A stretch of 64,000 nucleotides of DNA from Sabulicella rubraurantiaca (GCF_017355885.1 NZ_JAFEUU010000002.1:124001-188000), one strand, 5' to 3'; shown: positions 9,704 through 20,152, counted from the stretch's first letter. The notes: generated from the letters alone by a model not told the origin. Program-made: numbers and translations.

Positions 9704-12700
9704 ATGCATATCTCCGAGCTCTGCATCCGCCGCCCGGTCATGACGCTGCTGCTGTCGCTGGCGGCAATCGTCGCCGGCGTCGTGGCCTATACGCGCCTGC
9801 CCGTGGCCGCGGTGCCGCGCGTGGATTTCCCGGTGATCTCGGTCTTCGCGAGCTTCCCGGGTGCGAGCCCGGAGACCATGGCCACCTCCGTGGCCCTGCC
9901 GCTGGAACGCGAATTCTCCACCATCGCCGGGCTGGAGAGCATGAACTCCACCTCCGGCCAGGACACGCTGAACCTCACGCTGCAATTCCAGCTGGGCCGC
10001 AACATCGACAGCGCGGCGCAGGATGTGCAGGCGGCGCTGACCCGCGCGCAGCGGCGTCTGCCGATCGAGATGACCACCCCGCCTTCCTATCGGAAGGTGA
10101 ACCCTGCCGACGCGCCGGTGCTGCTGCTCACCCTCTCGGGCGGCGATGTGCCGATGTACCGGCTGAACGACGTCGCCTCGACCATCATCGCCCCTGCCCT
10201 GTCGCGGGTGCAGGGCGTGGCGCAGGTCGTCACCTACGGCGAACAGCTCTTCTCCGTGCGCGTGCGCCTCGATGCCGACCGCGTGGCCGCCATGGGCATG
10301 GCCTTCGACACGGTGCAGCAGGCCATCCAGCAGGCCAACAGCAACGCCCCGGTCGGGCTGCTGACCGGCGAGCGGCAGCAGCTGACCCTGCGCGCCAACG
10401 ACCAACCCCAGAACGCGGAGCAGTTCTCCCACCTCGTCGTCTCCGGCCGCGCCAGCTCCCCGGTCCGCCTGAGCGAGATCGCAGAGGTGGTGGACGGGGT
10501 CCAGAACCAGCGCGTTGCCTCCTGGCGCGACGGGCAGCGTGCGCTGGTGCTCGCGGTGCAGCGCCAGCCCGACGCCAACACGGTGGAGGTGGTGGACGGT
10601 GTCCTGCGGAGCGTCGAGACGCTGCAATCCGCCCTGCCCCCCGGCGCGCGGCTCGGCGTCATGCTCGACCGCTCGAAATCCATCCGCGCCGCCGTGCATG
10701 ACGTGCAGCACCACCTGATGATCGCCATCGGGCTGGTGACGCTGGTCTGCTTCCTGTTCCTGCGCCGCGTTTCCGCGACGCTGATCCCCTCCATCGCGGT
10801 GCCGATCTCGCTCTGCGTCACCTTCGGGCTGATGTATGCGATGGGTTACGGCATCGACAACGTGACGCTGCTGGGGCTGACCATCGCCGTAGGCCTCGTG
10901 GTGGATGACGCGATCGTGGTGCTGGAAGCCATCATGCGCCACATCGAGGAAGGGATGCGCCCGCTGGATGCGGCCATCCGCGGTGCGAAGGAGGTGGCCT
11001 TCACCGTCCTCTCGATCACCCTGTCGCTGATGGCCGTGTTCCTGCCCATCCTGCTGATGGGCGGCGTGGTGGGACGCGTCTTCAATGCCTTCGCCGCCAC
11101 GGTCTCGCTCGCGGTCATCGCCTCGCTGGTCGTCTCCCTGACCCTGACCCCGCTCATGGCCTCGCGCCTTCCGGCGCAGCACGGCAAGCCGGGCTGGCTG
11201 GACCGCACGCTGGAACGCGGCTTCGTGGCCGTGGAAAGCTCCTATGCCTGGCTGCTGGATTTGTCGCTGCGCTTCCGCCTCGTGGTCTGGGCCATTTTCC
11301 TTGGCTCCGTCGTCGCGGCGGGGTGGATGGCGGTGAAGATGCCCAAGGGCTTCTTCCCCATCGAGGATACAGGACTGCTCTCTGTCAACACCGAAGGCCC
11401 GCGCGGCGCCTCCATCGAGGCGATGGCCGAGATGCAGTCCCGCATCACCGCCGTCTTCGAGTCGAGCCCGCACGTGACCAGCGTCGTCTCCTCTGTCGGC
11501 GCGGTGGGCGGCTCCGCCTCCATCAACCAGGGGCGCCTCTTCGTCGAGCTGAAGGACCGCGCGCTGCGCCCCGAGGTGGGGACGGTGATCCAGGATCTGC
11601 GCCGGCAGGCCGCGGGCATCCCCGGCCTTCGCGTCTTCATCCAACCGATCCAGAACATCTCCTTCGGAGCGCGCCAGTCCCGCACCCTCTACATCTACAC
11701 CATGCAGGGGCTGCGGCTGGACGAGTTGTATGACTGGGCACCGCGGCTGGAGCAGGTGCTGGCGCGGCTGCCGCAGCTTCAGGACGTGAACACCGACCTC
11801 CAGCTCGACAGCCCCGTCGTCATGGTGAACGTGGACCGCGACCGCGCCACCGCGCTCGGCGTGTCCATCGACCAGGTGCGGCAGGCGCTCTACTCCGCCT
11901 TCGGCTCGCGCCAGATCTCCACCATCTACGGCCAGGCCAATGCCTATCCGGTGATCCTGGAGGCGCTGCCGGAGGACCAGCGGGACGAAACCGGCCTCGC
12001 CAAGCTCTACCTGCGCTCCAACACCGGGCGGCTGGTGCCGCTCTCGGCGATGGCCACCATCGAGCGTCGCTCCGGCCCGCTGACCGTCGGCCACCAGGGG
12101 CAGCTCCCCGCCGTGACCATCGGCTTCAACACCGCCCCCGGCGTGGCGCTGGGCGATGCGGTGGCGGCGATCCGTGCGGCGGAGCGGGAGCTGGGCCTGC
12201 CGCCCACTGTCGTGACCGGCTTCTCCGGCTCGGCGCAGGTCTTCCAGCAGGCGCTGGCGGGCCAGGGCTGGCTGGTGCTGGCAGCGGTGCTGATCATGTA
12301 CGTGGTGCTGGGGGTGCTCTACGAGAGCTTCATCCACCCGCTCACCATCCTGTCGGGCCTGCCGGCCGCGGCGCTCGGCGCCTTCGCGACGCTCTGGTGG
12401 TTCAACCTGGACCTGTCGGTGATCGCGGTGATCGGCGTCCTGCTGCTGATCGGCCTGGTAAAGAAGAACGCCATCATGGTGGTGGACGTGGCGCTGCAAC
12501 GGCAGCGCGACGGGGAAACGGCGCTGGAGGCGGTCCGGCAAGCCTCCATCCTGCGCTTTCGTCCCATCCTGATGACGACGCTGGCCGCCGCGGCCGGCGC
12601 CGTGCCCATCGCGGCCGGCTGGGGCGCGGCGGCCGAGCTTCGCCAACCGCTCGGCCTCGCCGTGGTGGGCGGGCTGGCCGTCTCGCAGGCGCTGACGCTC

Positions 12701-12805
12701 TTCGTGACGCCGGTGCTCTACCTGGGCTTCGACAGCCTGGCGCGGAAGCTGTCGCGCGGGCGCGGGCGCCCGGTGCCGCACGTCCCGGGCGCTCCGGCGG
12801 AGTGA
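9704..12805 (+). CDS. RND multidrug efflux permease (HAE1 family, MdtB/MdtC-like)
   Basis: This 1033-residue inner-membrane proton-drug antiporter has the typical RND length. It begins with the first transmembrane helix (MTLLLSLAAIVAGVVAYTRLP) and the PRVDFPVISVFASFPGASPE stretch. The porter domain then carries the MdtB/C-like segment GRNIDSAAQDVQAALTRAQ. The proton-relay helix TM4 shows VGLVVDDAIVVLEAI, with the adjacent Asp pair that is essential in the family. The second half repeats the fold (YVVLGVLYESFIHPLTILSGLP and GLVKKNAIMVVDVALQR). It lies 4 bp after the adaptor, so the two form one operon. A single pump gene rather than an mdtBC-type pair suggests a homotrimer. Substrates are unknown; drugs, bile salts or solvents are usual for the family. 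Confidence 0.95.
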   Translation: MHISELCIRRPVMTLLLSLAAIVAGVVAYTRLPVAAVPRVDFPVISVFASFPGASPETMATSVALPLEREFSTIAGLESMNSTSGQDTLNLTLQFQLGRNIDSAAQDVQAALTRAQRRLPIEMTTPPSYRKVNPADAPVLLLTLSGGDVPMYRLNDVASTIIAPALSRVQGVAQVVTYGEQLFSVRVRLDADRVAAMGMAFDTVQQAIQQANSNAPVGLLTGERQQLTLRANDQPQNAEQFSHLVVSGRASSPVRLSEIAEVVDGVQNQRVASWRDGQRALVLAVQRQPDANTVEVVDGVLRSVETLQSALPPGARLGVMLDRSKSIRAAVHDVQHHLMIAIGLVTLVCFLFLRRVSATLIPSIAVPISLCVTFGLMYAMGYGIDNVTLLGLTIAVGLVVDDAIVVLEAIMRHIEEGMRPLDAAIRGAKEVAFTVLSITLSLMAVFLPILLMGGVVGRVFNAFAATVSLAVIASLVVSLTLTPLMASRLPAQHGKPGWLDRTLERGFVAVESSYAWLLDLSLRFRLVVWAIFLGSVVAAGWMAVKMPKGFFPIEDTGLLSVNTEGPRGASIEAMAEMQSRITAVFESSPHVTSVVSSVGAVGGSASINQGRLFVELKDRALRPEVGTVIQDLRRQAAGIPGLRVFIQPIQNISFGARQSRTLYIYTMQGLRLDELYDWAPRLEQVLARLPQLQDVNTDLQLDSPVVMVNVDRDRATALGVSIDQVRQALYSAFGSRQISTIYGQANAYPVILEALPEDQRDETGLAKLYLRSNTGRLVPLSAMATIERRSGPLTVGHQGQLPAVTIGFNTAPGVALGDAVAAIRAAERELGLPPTVVTGFSGSAQVFQQALAGQGWLVLAAVLIMYVVLGVLYESFIHPLTILSGLPAAALGAFATLWWFNLDLSVIAVIGVLLLIGLVKKNAIMVVDVALQRQRDGETALEAVRQASILRFRPILMTTLAAAAGAVPIAAGWGAAAELRQPLGLAVVGGLAVSQALTLFVTPVLYLGFDSLARKLSRGRGRPVPHVPGAPAE

Positions 12806-12809
12806 CCGA

Positions 12810-14213
12810 TCACGGGCGGTGGCCGGAAACGGCTGCCCCCGTGTCGCGCGGCAGCACCCAGAAGCCCGGGACGGAACTCAGCACCACCGCCGCCGCGATG
12901 ACGAAGGCGGCGGTGAAGTCGGCCGGGACCAGGGCTTCCCCGCCGCGCAGGTGGCGCGCCACTTCCAGGCTCGCCGTCGCCATCACCACCCCCACCGCCC
13001 CCGGAAGCTGCTGCGCCGTGCCGTAGAACCCGGTTCCGGCCGAAAGCTTCTCGCGCGGGAGATCCGCGAAGGCGAGGGTGTTGAGCGAGGTGAAGTGGAG
13101 CGAGCGGAACAGCCCGCCCAGCGCCAGCACGGCGAACATCGCGGCGATGGGCCAAGCTTGCGTGAACAGCGCCCCCGCCCCGACCCCCAGCGCGGCCAGG
13201 ACGGTGTTGGCCAGCAGCACGGTGCGGAAGCCCCAGCGGCGCAGGATGGGCCGCGCCAGCGGCTTCATCGCAAAGGCGCCGAGGGCAGTGGCGAAGGCGA
13301 CGAATCCCGCCTCCGTCGCGCCCCAGCCGAAGCCGATCTGCAGCAGCATGGGCACCAGGAAGGGCACCGCCCCCGCCCCGGTGCGGAACAGCGACCCCGC
13401 CAGCGTCGCCGCGCGGAAGGAGGGAAAGCGCAGCAGGGAAAGGTCGAGGGCCGGACGCTCCACCCGCCGGCAATGCCGCAGCGCGACCCAGCCGATCAGC
13501 AGCCCGATGATCAGCAGCGTTTCGGGCCAGAAGGCCGGTAACACGCCGCGCCCCACCGTCTCCAGCCCCGCCATGGTCCCCGCCAGCGCCACGCCGACCA
13601 GCACCAGCCCCAGGAAATCGGGCCGGCCGGACGGGCGGATCTCCGAACGCGGGATCTTCCAGGCGACCAGGACCATCCCCAGCACGGCGACCGGAATGTT
13701 GATCCAGAAGACGGAGCGCCAGCCGAACAGGTCGGTCAGCAGCCCGCCCAGCGGCGGGCCGGAGATCGGGCCGAGCATGGCGGGCATGGTCAGCCAGGTC
13801 ATCGCCGTCAGCATCTCCTCCTTGCGGATGGAGGAGAGCAGGAGAAGCCGCCCTACCGGCACCATCATTGCCCCGCCGAAACCCTGCACCACCCGCCACA
13901 GCACGAGCTCGCCAAGCGAGCTGGCGAGGCCGCAGGCGGCGGAGGACAGGCCGAACATCGCGATGGCCAGCAGGAAGACGCGCTTCGCCCCGAAGCGGTC
14001 AGCGATGGTGCCGGAAACCGGGATGAAGACGGTCAGCGCGACGAGGTAGGAGGTGACGGCCACGCCCAGCCGCGCCGGGTCCTCGCCCAGGTCGCGCGCC
14101 ATGGAGGGCAGCGCCGTCGCCACGGCCGAGGAGTCCAGGTTCTGCATGAACAGGGCCGAGGCCACGATGGCGGCGGTGACGCGCGTGTCGGCCATGGGAA
14201 GCGGGGATTCCAC
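12810..14213 (-). CDS. MFS transporter, DHA2 (EmrB/QacA-like) family
   Basis: This 467-residue polytopic membrane protein has the hydrophobic pattern of a 14-helix major facilitator exporter. Motif A is visible as GTIADRFGAKRVFL (loop 2-3) and motif C as GPISGPPLGGLLTDLFGWR in TM5, the signature of proton-driven antiporters. The first helix has LDSSAVATALPSMARDL, matching the LD.TIVNVALP block of DHA2 drug exporters. An internal Met six codons in (MADTRV, 14195) is an equally likely start. It converges on the RND pump with only 4 bp between the stops, and it is divergent from the PhnW-like gene with a 38-bp gap. No EmrA-type adaptor is next to it. Substrate is not predictable. Confidence 0.9.
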   Translation of the reverse strand: MESPLPMADTRVTAAIVASALFMQNLDSSAVATALPSMARDLGEDPARLGVAVTSYLVALTVFIPVSGTIADRFGAKRVFLLAIAMFGLSSAACGLASSLGELVLWRVVQGFGGAMMVPVGRLLLLSSIRKEEMLTAMTWLTMPAMLGPISGPPLGGLLTDLFGWRSVFWINIPVAVLGMVLVAWKIPRSEIRPSGRPDFLGLVLVGVALAGTMAGLETVGRGVLPAFWPETLLIIGLLIGWVALRHCRRVERPALDLSLLRFPSFRAATLAGSLFRTGAGAVPFLVPMLLQIGFGWGATEAGFVAFATALGAFAMKPLARPILRRWGFRTVLLANTVLAALGVGAGALFTQAWPIAAMFAVLALGGLFRSLHFTSLNTLAFADLPREKLSAGTGFYGTAQQLPGAVGVVMATASLEVARHLRGGEALVPADFTAAFVIAAAVVLSSVPGFWVLPRDTGAAVSGHRP

Positions 14214-14251
14214 GAGTTGCCTGCCCCGAAGTTTCGAGGCATGGGCCGCCC

Positions 14252-15355
14252 ATGATCCTGCTGACTCCCGGCCCCGTCCAGACCCACCCCACCGTGCGCG
14301 CGGCGATGAACCAGGATGTCGCGCCCTGGAATGCCGGATTCCGCCCCGTCTACGAGGAGGTGCGCCACCGTCTGCGCGCCCTTGCGGGCGGGATTGACGG
14401 CGCCCACGTCACCCTGCCCTTGCAGGGGGCGGGCCACATGCTGATGGAAGCGGCCATCCGGAGCTTCGTCGCGTCGGGCGCCGCGATCCTGATCCCCATG
14501 AATGGCGAATATGCGCGCCGCATGGCCCGGCTGGCGCGCGAGGCGGGGCGGGTGGTGATCGAGCTTCCCCTGCCCGACACGCGCGGCGCCCGCGCCGAGG
14601 AGGTGGCCGAGGCCCTATCCCGCCATCCCGAGGCCACCCACGTCGCGATGGTGCAGAGCGAGACGGGCAGCGGCATCGTCAACGATCCGGCCGCCATCGG
14701 CGCTGCCGTGCGCGCGGCGGGGCGGCGCATGATCCTCGACGCCGTCTCGGCCTTCGGCGCGCTGCCGCTCGACCTCGCGGCGCAGCCGGAAGTGGATGCC
14801 GCCTGCTTCACCTCCAACAAGTGCCTGGAAGGCGTGCCCGGCTTCGGCTTCGCCGTGGCGCGGGTGGACCGGCTGGAAGCCGGCGCGGGCCAGGCCGGGT
14901 CCTGGTCGCTGGACCTTTCGGATGTGTGGAAGAACACGCAGGTGAATGGCTGGGGCTCCATGCGCTTCACCGGGCCGGTGCAGGCCATCCTCGCCATGCG
15001 CGTCGCCCTCGACCGGCTGGATGCGGAAGGTGGGCGGGAAGTGCGCCTGGCGCGCTACCGCGCCAACGCAAGAGCGCTGCATGAGGGCTTCGCTGCGCTC
15101 GGCCTGCGCCCCTACCTGTCCGCGAAGGACCAGGGGCCGATCGTCGTCACGGTGCACCAGCCGGAAGGGCTGGACTTCCCGCGCTTCATCGCGGCGATGG
15201 AGCGCAACGGCGTCACGGTCAGCGCCTATTTCACCACGGATGCCCCCAGCTTCCGCGTCGGTGCCATCGGCGACGTGGGCCTGCCCGAGATGCGCCGTGC
15301 GGTGGAGGCCGTGCGCGACTCCCTGGCCGAATTGGGCCTTCCGCGCGCCGCGTGA
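14252..15355 (+). CDS. phnW: 2-aminoethylphosphonate--pyruvate transaminase-like class V aminotransferase
   Basis: This 367-residue PLP enzyme of aminotransferase class V fits PhnW best; PhnW converts 2-aminoethylphosphonate and pyruvate to phosphonoacetaldehyde and alanine. Supporting features are the N-terminus LLTPGPVQTHPTVRAAM, the Asp of DAVSAFGALPLDL, the PLP-binding Lys190 in TSNKCLEGVPGFGFA, and the later WSLDLSDVWKNTQVNGWGSMRFT block. The related serine-glyoxylate and alanine-glyoxylate transaminases share the fold, so substrate is not certain. No phnX, phnA/phnY or phosphonate transporter is nearby; instead an acyl-CoA ligase follows 73 bp downstream. It is divergent from the MFS gene. 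A perfect 7-bp hairpin lies in the gap after it. Confidence 0.75.
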   Translation: MILLTPGPVQTHPTVRAAMNQDVAPWNAGFRPVYEEVRHRLRALAGGIDGAHVTLPLQGAGHMLMEAAIRSFVASGAAILIPMNGEYARRMARLAREAGRVVIELPLPDTRGARAEEVAEALSRHPEATHVAMVQSETGSGIVNDPAAIGAAVRAAGRRMILDAVSAFGALPLDLAAQPEVDAACFTSNKCLEGVPGFGFAVARVDRLEAGAGQAGSWSLDLSDVWKNTQVNGWGSMRFTGPVQAILAMRVALDRLDAEGGREVRLARYRANARALHEGFAALGLRPYLSAKDQGPIVVTVHQPEGLDFPRFIAAMERNGVTVSAYFTTDAPSFRVGAIGDVGLPEMRRAVEAVRDSLAELGLPRAA

Positions 15356-15380
15356 TCGCGTAACCTCCCAGGTCAAGGAG

Positions 15381-15399
15381 CCGGGCGCGCTACGCCCGG
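15381..15399 (+). terminator. Short GC hairpin between phnW and the acyl-CoA ligase
   Basis: A perfect 7-bp stem (CCGGGCG / CGCCCGG) with a 5-base loop lies 25 bp after the phnW stop. No T-run follows, so it may be a weak terminator or a processing and attenuation hairpin rather than a classical intrinsic terminator. Confidence 0.4.
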
Positions 15400-15428
15400 C
15401 CAAGACGACCATTGGGAGGTCAACGACA

Positions 15429-17057
<1,629 letters not shown>

Positions 17058-17125
17058 AGCGACGATTCACCTTGCGCCACGAAGCAGGCTTTGGTCGCAT
17101 CGCCTGTCCCAACCGGAGAGGCTTC

Positions 17126-18727
17126 ATGCGGATACGGATTCTGACCCTTGGCTTGGCGGCAGCGCTCGCCGCTTCGCCTTCCGTCGCACAGCCGGCACGA
17201 GAGAAGGTGCTGCGCATCGCCATGACGGCGGCGGACGTGCCCACCACCACCGGCATGCCGAATAACGGCTTCGAGGGGATGCGCTTCCTCGGCTACCCGA
17301 TCTTCGAGGGGCTGGTGCTGTGGGACCTCTCGGCCACGGACCGTCCCGCCGGGCTGCGGCCGGGCCTGGCCGAATCCTGGCGGCAGGCGGAGGGCGACCC
17401 GCAGGAATGGATCTTCACCCTGCGCGAGGGCGTGCGCTTCCATGACGGCACGCCCTTCAACGCGGATGCGGTGATCTGGAATCTCGACCGCTTCTTCAAC
17501 AACCAGTCGCCGCAATTCGACCCACAGGGCGGCGCGATCACCCGCGCCCGCGTCACCATCCTGGACAGCTACCGCAAGGTGGATGACCGCACGGTGGCGC
17601 TGCGCACCAACCGCCCCGCCTCCTACTTCCCCTACATGGCGGTCTACATCCTCTTCACCTCGCCGCAGAGCTTCGAGCAGGGCGGGCGCGACTGGTCGCG
17701 CGTCGCGGCGCTGGCGCCGGCAGGGACCGGTCCCTTCCGCCTGTCACGCTTCATCCCACGCCAGTCGGCGGAGCTGACGAAGAACGCCGAATACTGGGAC
17801 CGCGGCCGCGTGCCGCTGCTGGACCGCATCGTGCTGCTGCCCATGCCGGAGGCGACGACGCGCCTCGCCGCGCTGCGCTCCGGCCAGGTGGACTGGATCG
17901 AGGTGCCGCCACCCGACGGCATCCCGGCGCTGCGCAGCGCAGGCTTCACCATCTCCACCGGCTCCTATCCGCATGTCTGGCCCTGGTTCTTCCAGACCGC
18001 GCAGCCTCCATTCAATGACGTGCGCGTGCGGCAGGCGCTGAATTACTGCGTGGACCGCGAAGGGCTGGTGCAGATGCTGAACGGCACGGCCGAGCCTTCC
18101 GTGGGCTGGCTGAAGCCGAACGATCCGAGCTTCGGCACGCCGGAGCACCGCTACCGCTTCGACGCGGCGCGCGGGCGGCAGATGCTGGCGGAGGCGGGCT
18201 ACAACGCGCAGCGCCCGCTTTCCTTCAAGGTGATGATCTCCACTTCCGGCTCCGGCCAGATGCTGCCGCTGCCGATGAACGAGTTCCTGCAGCAGAATCT
18301 GCGCGAAGCCTGCGGCGTCAACGTCTCCTTCGAGGTGACGGAGTGGAACACGCTGCTGCAGGCCACGCGTTCCGCGCCCGGGGCACCGGTGCTGGCCGGG
18401 TCGCAGGCGCTTAACCCCTCCTCGCCCTCCTCGGACGCGTCGGTGATGACGCGCTACTTCTCGCAGGCCTTCGTGCCGCCCAACGGCTTCAACTGGCCGC
18501 AATTCAACGACCCGCAATACGAGGAGGCTTTCTCTGCGCTTGAGCGGGCGCGGAACGAGGCGGAGTTCAACGCCGCCTATGCCCGGGCCCATGCGCGCCT
18601 GGTGGACGGCGCGCCCTGGCTCTTCGTCGTGCATGACCTGAACCCGCGCGCGATGAGCCGCCGCGTGCGCGGCTTCACCCCGGCGCAGTCCTGGTTCCAG
18701 GACCTCGTGCGGGTGGACATCCAGTAG
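17126..18727 (+). CDS. ABC transporter substrate-binding protein, family 5 (peptide/nickel type)
   Basis: This 533-residue periplasmic binding protein of the DppA/OppA family begins with a clear signal peptide (cleavage after ASPSVAQ), giving ATG 17126 with GGAGAGG four bases upstream. Family-5 landmarks are GLAESWRQAEGDPQEWIFTLREG (shown as two adjoining parts in the protein, about residues 78-100), VRFHDGTPFNADAVIWNLDRF, GTGPFRLSRF, and the FNDVRVRQALNYCVDREGLV region. It should bind a peptide, glutathione, opine or similar ligand and deliver it to an ABC permease. No permease or ATPase genes are adjacent, so it is an orphan receptor served by components elsewhere. It is 68 bp after the acyl-CoA ligase and 41 bp before the NIPSNAP gene. 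Confidence 0.92.
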   Translation: MRIRILTLGLAAALAASPSVAQPAREKVLRIAMTAADVPTTTGMPNNGFEGMRFLGYPIFEGLVLWDLSATDRPAGLRPGLAESWRQAEGDPQEWIFTLREGVRFHDGTPFNADAVIWNLDRFFNNQSPQFDPQGGAITRARVTILDSYRKVDDRTVALRTNRPASYFPYMAVYILFTSPQSFEQGGRDWSRVAALAPAGTGPFRLSRFIPRQSAELTKNAEYWDRGRVPLLDRIVLLPMPEATTRLAALRSGQVDWIEVPPPDGIPALRSAGFTISTGSYPHVWPWFFQTAQPPFNDVRVRQALNYCVDREGLVQMLNGTAEPSVGWLKPNDPSFGTPEHRYRFDAARGRQMLAEAGYNAQRPLSFKVMISTSGSGQMLPLPMNEFLQQNLREACGVNVSFEVTEWNTLLQATRSAPGAPVLAGSQALNPSSPSSDASVMTRYFSQAFVPPNGFNWPQFNDPQYEEAFSALERARNEAEFNAAYARAHARLVDGAPWLFVVHDLNPRAMSRRVRGFTPAQSWFQDLVRVDIQ

Positions 18728-18736
18728 CACCCCGGC

Positions 18737-18773
18737 ATCATGGGCGGCGGACGAGGAGGACGCCGCCCATGAT
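18737..18773 (+). promoter_or_regulatory. Hairpin presenting the ribosome-binding site of the NIPSNAP gene in its loop
   Basis: A perfect 13-bp inverted repeat (18737-18749 pairs with 18761-18773) encloses an 11-base loop containing GAGGAGGA, the Shine-Dalgarno sequence of the NIPSNAP gene. The start codon ATG (18769-18771) is inside the 3' arm. In mRNA the start codon would be paired while the Shine-Dalgarno stays exposed. It may control translation of the NIPSNAP-lrgA-lrgB operon, or act as a processing or terminator hairpin for the upstream gene, although no T-run follows. Confidence 0.6.
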
Positions 18774-19101
18774 CGTGGATTTGCGCATCTACACCTGCCT
18801 GCCGCAGAAGCTGCCGGCCTTCGTGAAGCTCTACGAGGAGAAGGCCTGGCCGCTCCAGCTCAAGTACCTGGAGAACTGCCTCGGCTGGTACACAACGATC
18901 GAAGGCGAACTGAACACGGTCGTCCATCTCTGGGGCTACAAGGACCAGGCGGACCGCGAGGCACGGCGCAACGCCATGGCCGCCGACCCGGAATGGGGCG
19001 TCTATCTCAAGGGCGTGGCGGAGGGCGGGATGCTGATCCGCATGGAGAACCGCATCATGAAGCCCGCCGCCCATTTCGAGGCGCTGCGGAAGGGCGGGTG
19101 A
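18769..19101 (+). CDS. NIPSNAP family protein
   Basis: This is a 110-residue cytoplasmic protein of the NIPSNAP family, a dimeric ferredoxin-like alpha/beta barrel fold. The hallmark start VDLRIYTCLPQKLPAFVKLYEE and the later LWGYKDQADREARRNAMAAD / MENRIMKPA segments are clear (each given here in pieces of at most about twenty residues). Bacterial members are mostly uncharacterised; some sit in catabolic operons. The start is set by GAGGAGGA, whose placement in a hairpin loop is noted separately. Its stop codon overlaps the GTG of the lrgA-like gene by four bases (GTGA), so the three genes NIPSNAP-lrgA-lrgB are translationally coupled. A role connected to LrgAB-mediated transport or envelope homeostasis is suggested by this coupling only. 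Confidence 0.87.
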   Translation: MIVDLRIYTCLPQKLPAFVKLYEEKAWPLQLKYLENCLGWYTTIEGELNTVVHLWGYKDQADREARRNAMAADPEWGVYLKGVAEGGMLIRMENRIMKPAAHFEALRKGG

Positions 19102-19436
19102 TCGGCGGCCTCGCGGCACTGCTGCTCTGCCAATTGGCAGGGGAGTTGCTGGCGCGGGCATTGCACCTGCCCGTGCCGGGGCCGGTGATCGGCATGGGGC
19201 TGCTCCTGGCCACGCTGCTGCTTGGCGGCCGTGTGCCAGAGGGCATCGGCACGGCGGCGGATGGGCTGCTCGCCCATCTCGGCCTGTTGTTCATTCCCGC
19301 CGGAGTCGGCGTGGTGCTGCATCTGGACCTGCTGGCCGCGGGCGCTTGGCCCATCGGCCTCGCCATCCTCGGCGGGACGCTGCTGGCGCTCGGGCTGACC
19401 GGGCTGGTGGCGCAGCGCCTGCTGGGGCGGCGGTGA
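19098..19436 (+). CDS. CidA/LrgA family holin-like membrane protein
   Basis: This is a 112-residue membrane protein with about four hydrophobic helices. The LrgA/CidA signature is HLPVPGPVIGMGLLLATLLL near residues 23-42, followed by LGLLFIPAGVGVVLHLDLL. In Gram-positives LrgA/CidA proteins were described as antiholin/holin-like; more recent work on LrgAB/PlsY-type systems in bacteria and plants links LrgA-LrgB pairs to export of glycolate, pyruvate or other small acids. The GTG start at 19098 is inferred from the four-base overlap with the NIPSNAP stop. The downstream lrgB begins inside this gene's stop codon (again GTGA), so LrgA and LrgB should be made in fixed ratio as a two-component membrane complex. 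Confidence 0.88.
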   Translation: MIGGLAALLLCQLAGELLARALHLPVPGPVIGMGLLLATLLLGGRVPEGIGTAADGLLAHLGLLFIPAGVGVVLHLDLLAAGAWPIGLAILGGTLLALGLTGLVAQRLLGRR

Positions 19437-20152
19437 ACCCGCTCGGCGAGTTGTGGGTCTACCTGTCGCGGGAGCCGCTGGCGGCGCTGACCGCGACGCT
19501 CTGCGCGTGGTGGGTGGCGCTGCGGGTGCAGCGCTGGTGCGGAAGCCATCCCCTCGCCAATCCCGTGCTGCTGGCGGTCGCGCTGCTGGCCGGGGCGCTG
19601 CTGCTGGCAGGCATTGCCTATCGCGACTACTTCGCCGGGGCGCAATTCGTGCATTTCCTCCTTGGCCCGGCGACGGTGGCGCTGGCCGTGCCGCTGGCGC
19701 GGCAATGGGCGGCGGTGCGGGCGCGGCCCCTGGCCATCCTGGCTGCCGTCGGCACGGGAAGCCTTGCCGCGATCCTGTCCGGCCTCGCGCTGGGCTGGGG
19801 GTTCGGCGGCGGCGCGGGGCTGATGGCGAGCTTGGCTCCGCGTGCCACCACCGCGCCCGTGGCCATGGGCGTCAGCGAGGCGCTGGGCGGTCTGCCCAGC
19901 CTGACCGCCGTGATCGTGATCTGCTGCGGGGTGGTGGGGGCGGCGCTGGGGCCGCTGCTGCTCACCCTGCTCGGGGTGCGGGACATGCGGGCGCGCGGCC
20001 TGGCCCTGGGCACGGCCAGCCACGGCATCGGCACGGCCCGCGCCCTGTCCGTGGACGCGGAGGCCGGGGCGTTCAGCGCCCTGGCGATGGGGTTGAACGC
20101 GCTGGGGACAGCCTTGCTGCTGCCACTGCTCTGGCGCTGGCTGGCCGGCTAG
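19433..20152 (+). CDS. LrgB family membrane protein
   Basis: This 239-residue polytopic protein has LrgB family length and signatures: AYRDYFAGAQFVHFLLGPATVALAVPL (about residues 60-87, read in two parts), the conserved APRATTAPVAMGVSEALGG block, and ARGLALGTASHGIGTARAL near residues 185-203. LrgB proteins act with LrgA in the inner membrane. The GTG start at 19433 is selected because it overlaps the lrgA stop by four bases, the same coupling as at the previous junction. The operon ends here; the opposite strand at its 3' end carries the tail of a broken small gene. Function (small organic acid export versus holin-like activity) remains unsettled for proteobacterial members. Confidence 0.93.
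   Translation: MNPLGELWVYLSREPLAALTATLCAWWVALRVQRWCGSHPLANPVLLAVALLAGALLLAGIAYRDYFAGAQFVHFLLGPATVALAVPLARQWAAVRARPLAILAAVGTGSLAAILSGLALGWGFGGGAGLMASLAPRATTAPVAMGVSEALGGLPSLTAVIVICCGVVGAALGPLLLTLLGVRDMRARGLALGTASHGIGTARALSVDAEAGAFSALAMGLNALGTALLLPLLWRWLAG

Noticed and set aside
9629-12781. Long open frame of about 1050 codons on the minus strand opposite the RND pump
   Set aside because: It is antisense to a clearly recognisable RND permease, has His/Arg/Gln-rich composition typical of shadow frames in high-GC DNA, and shows no family motif.
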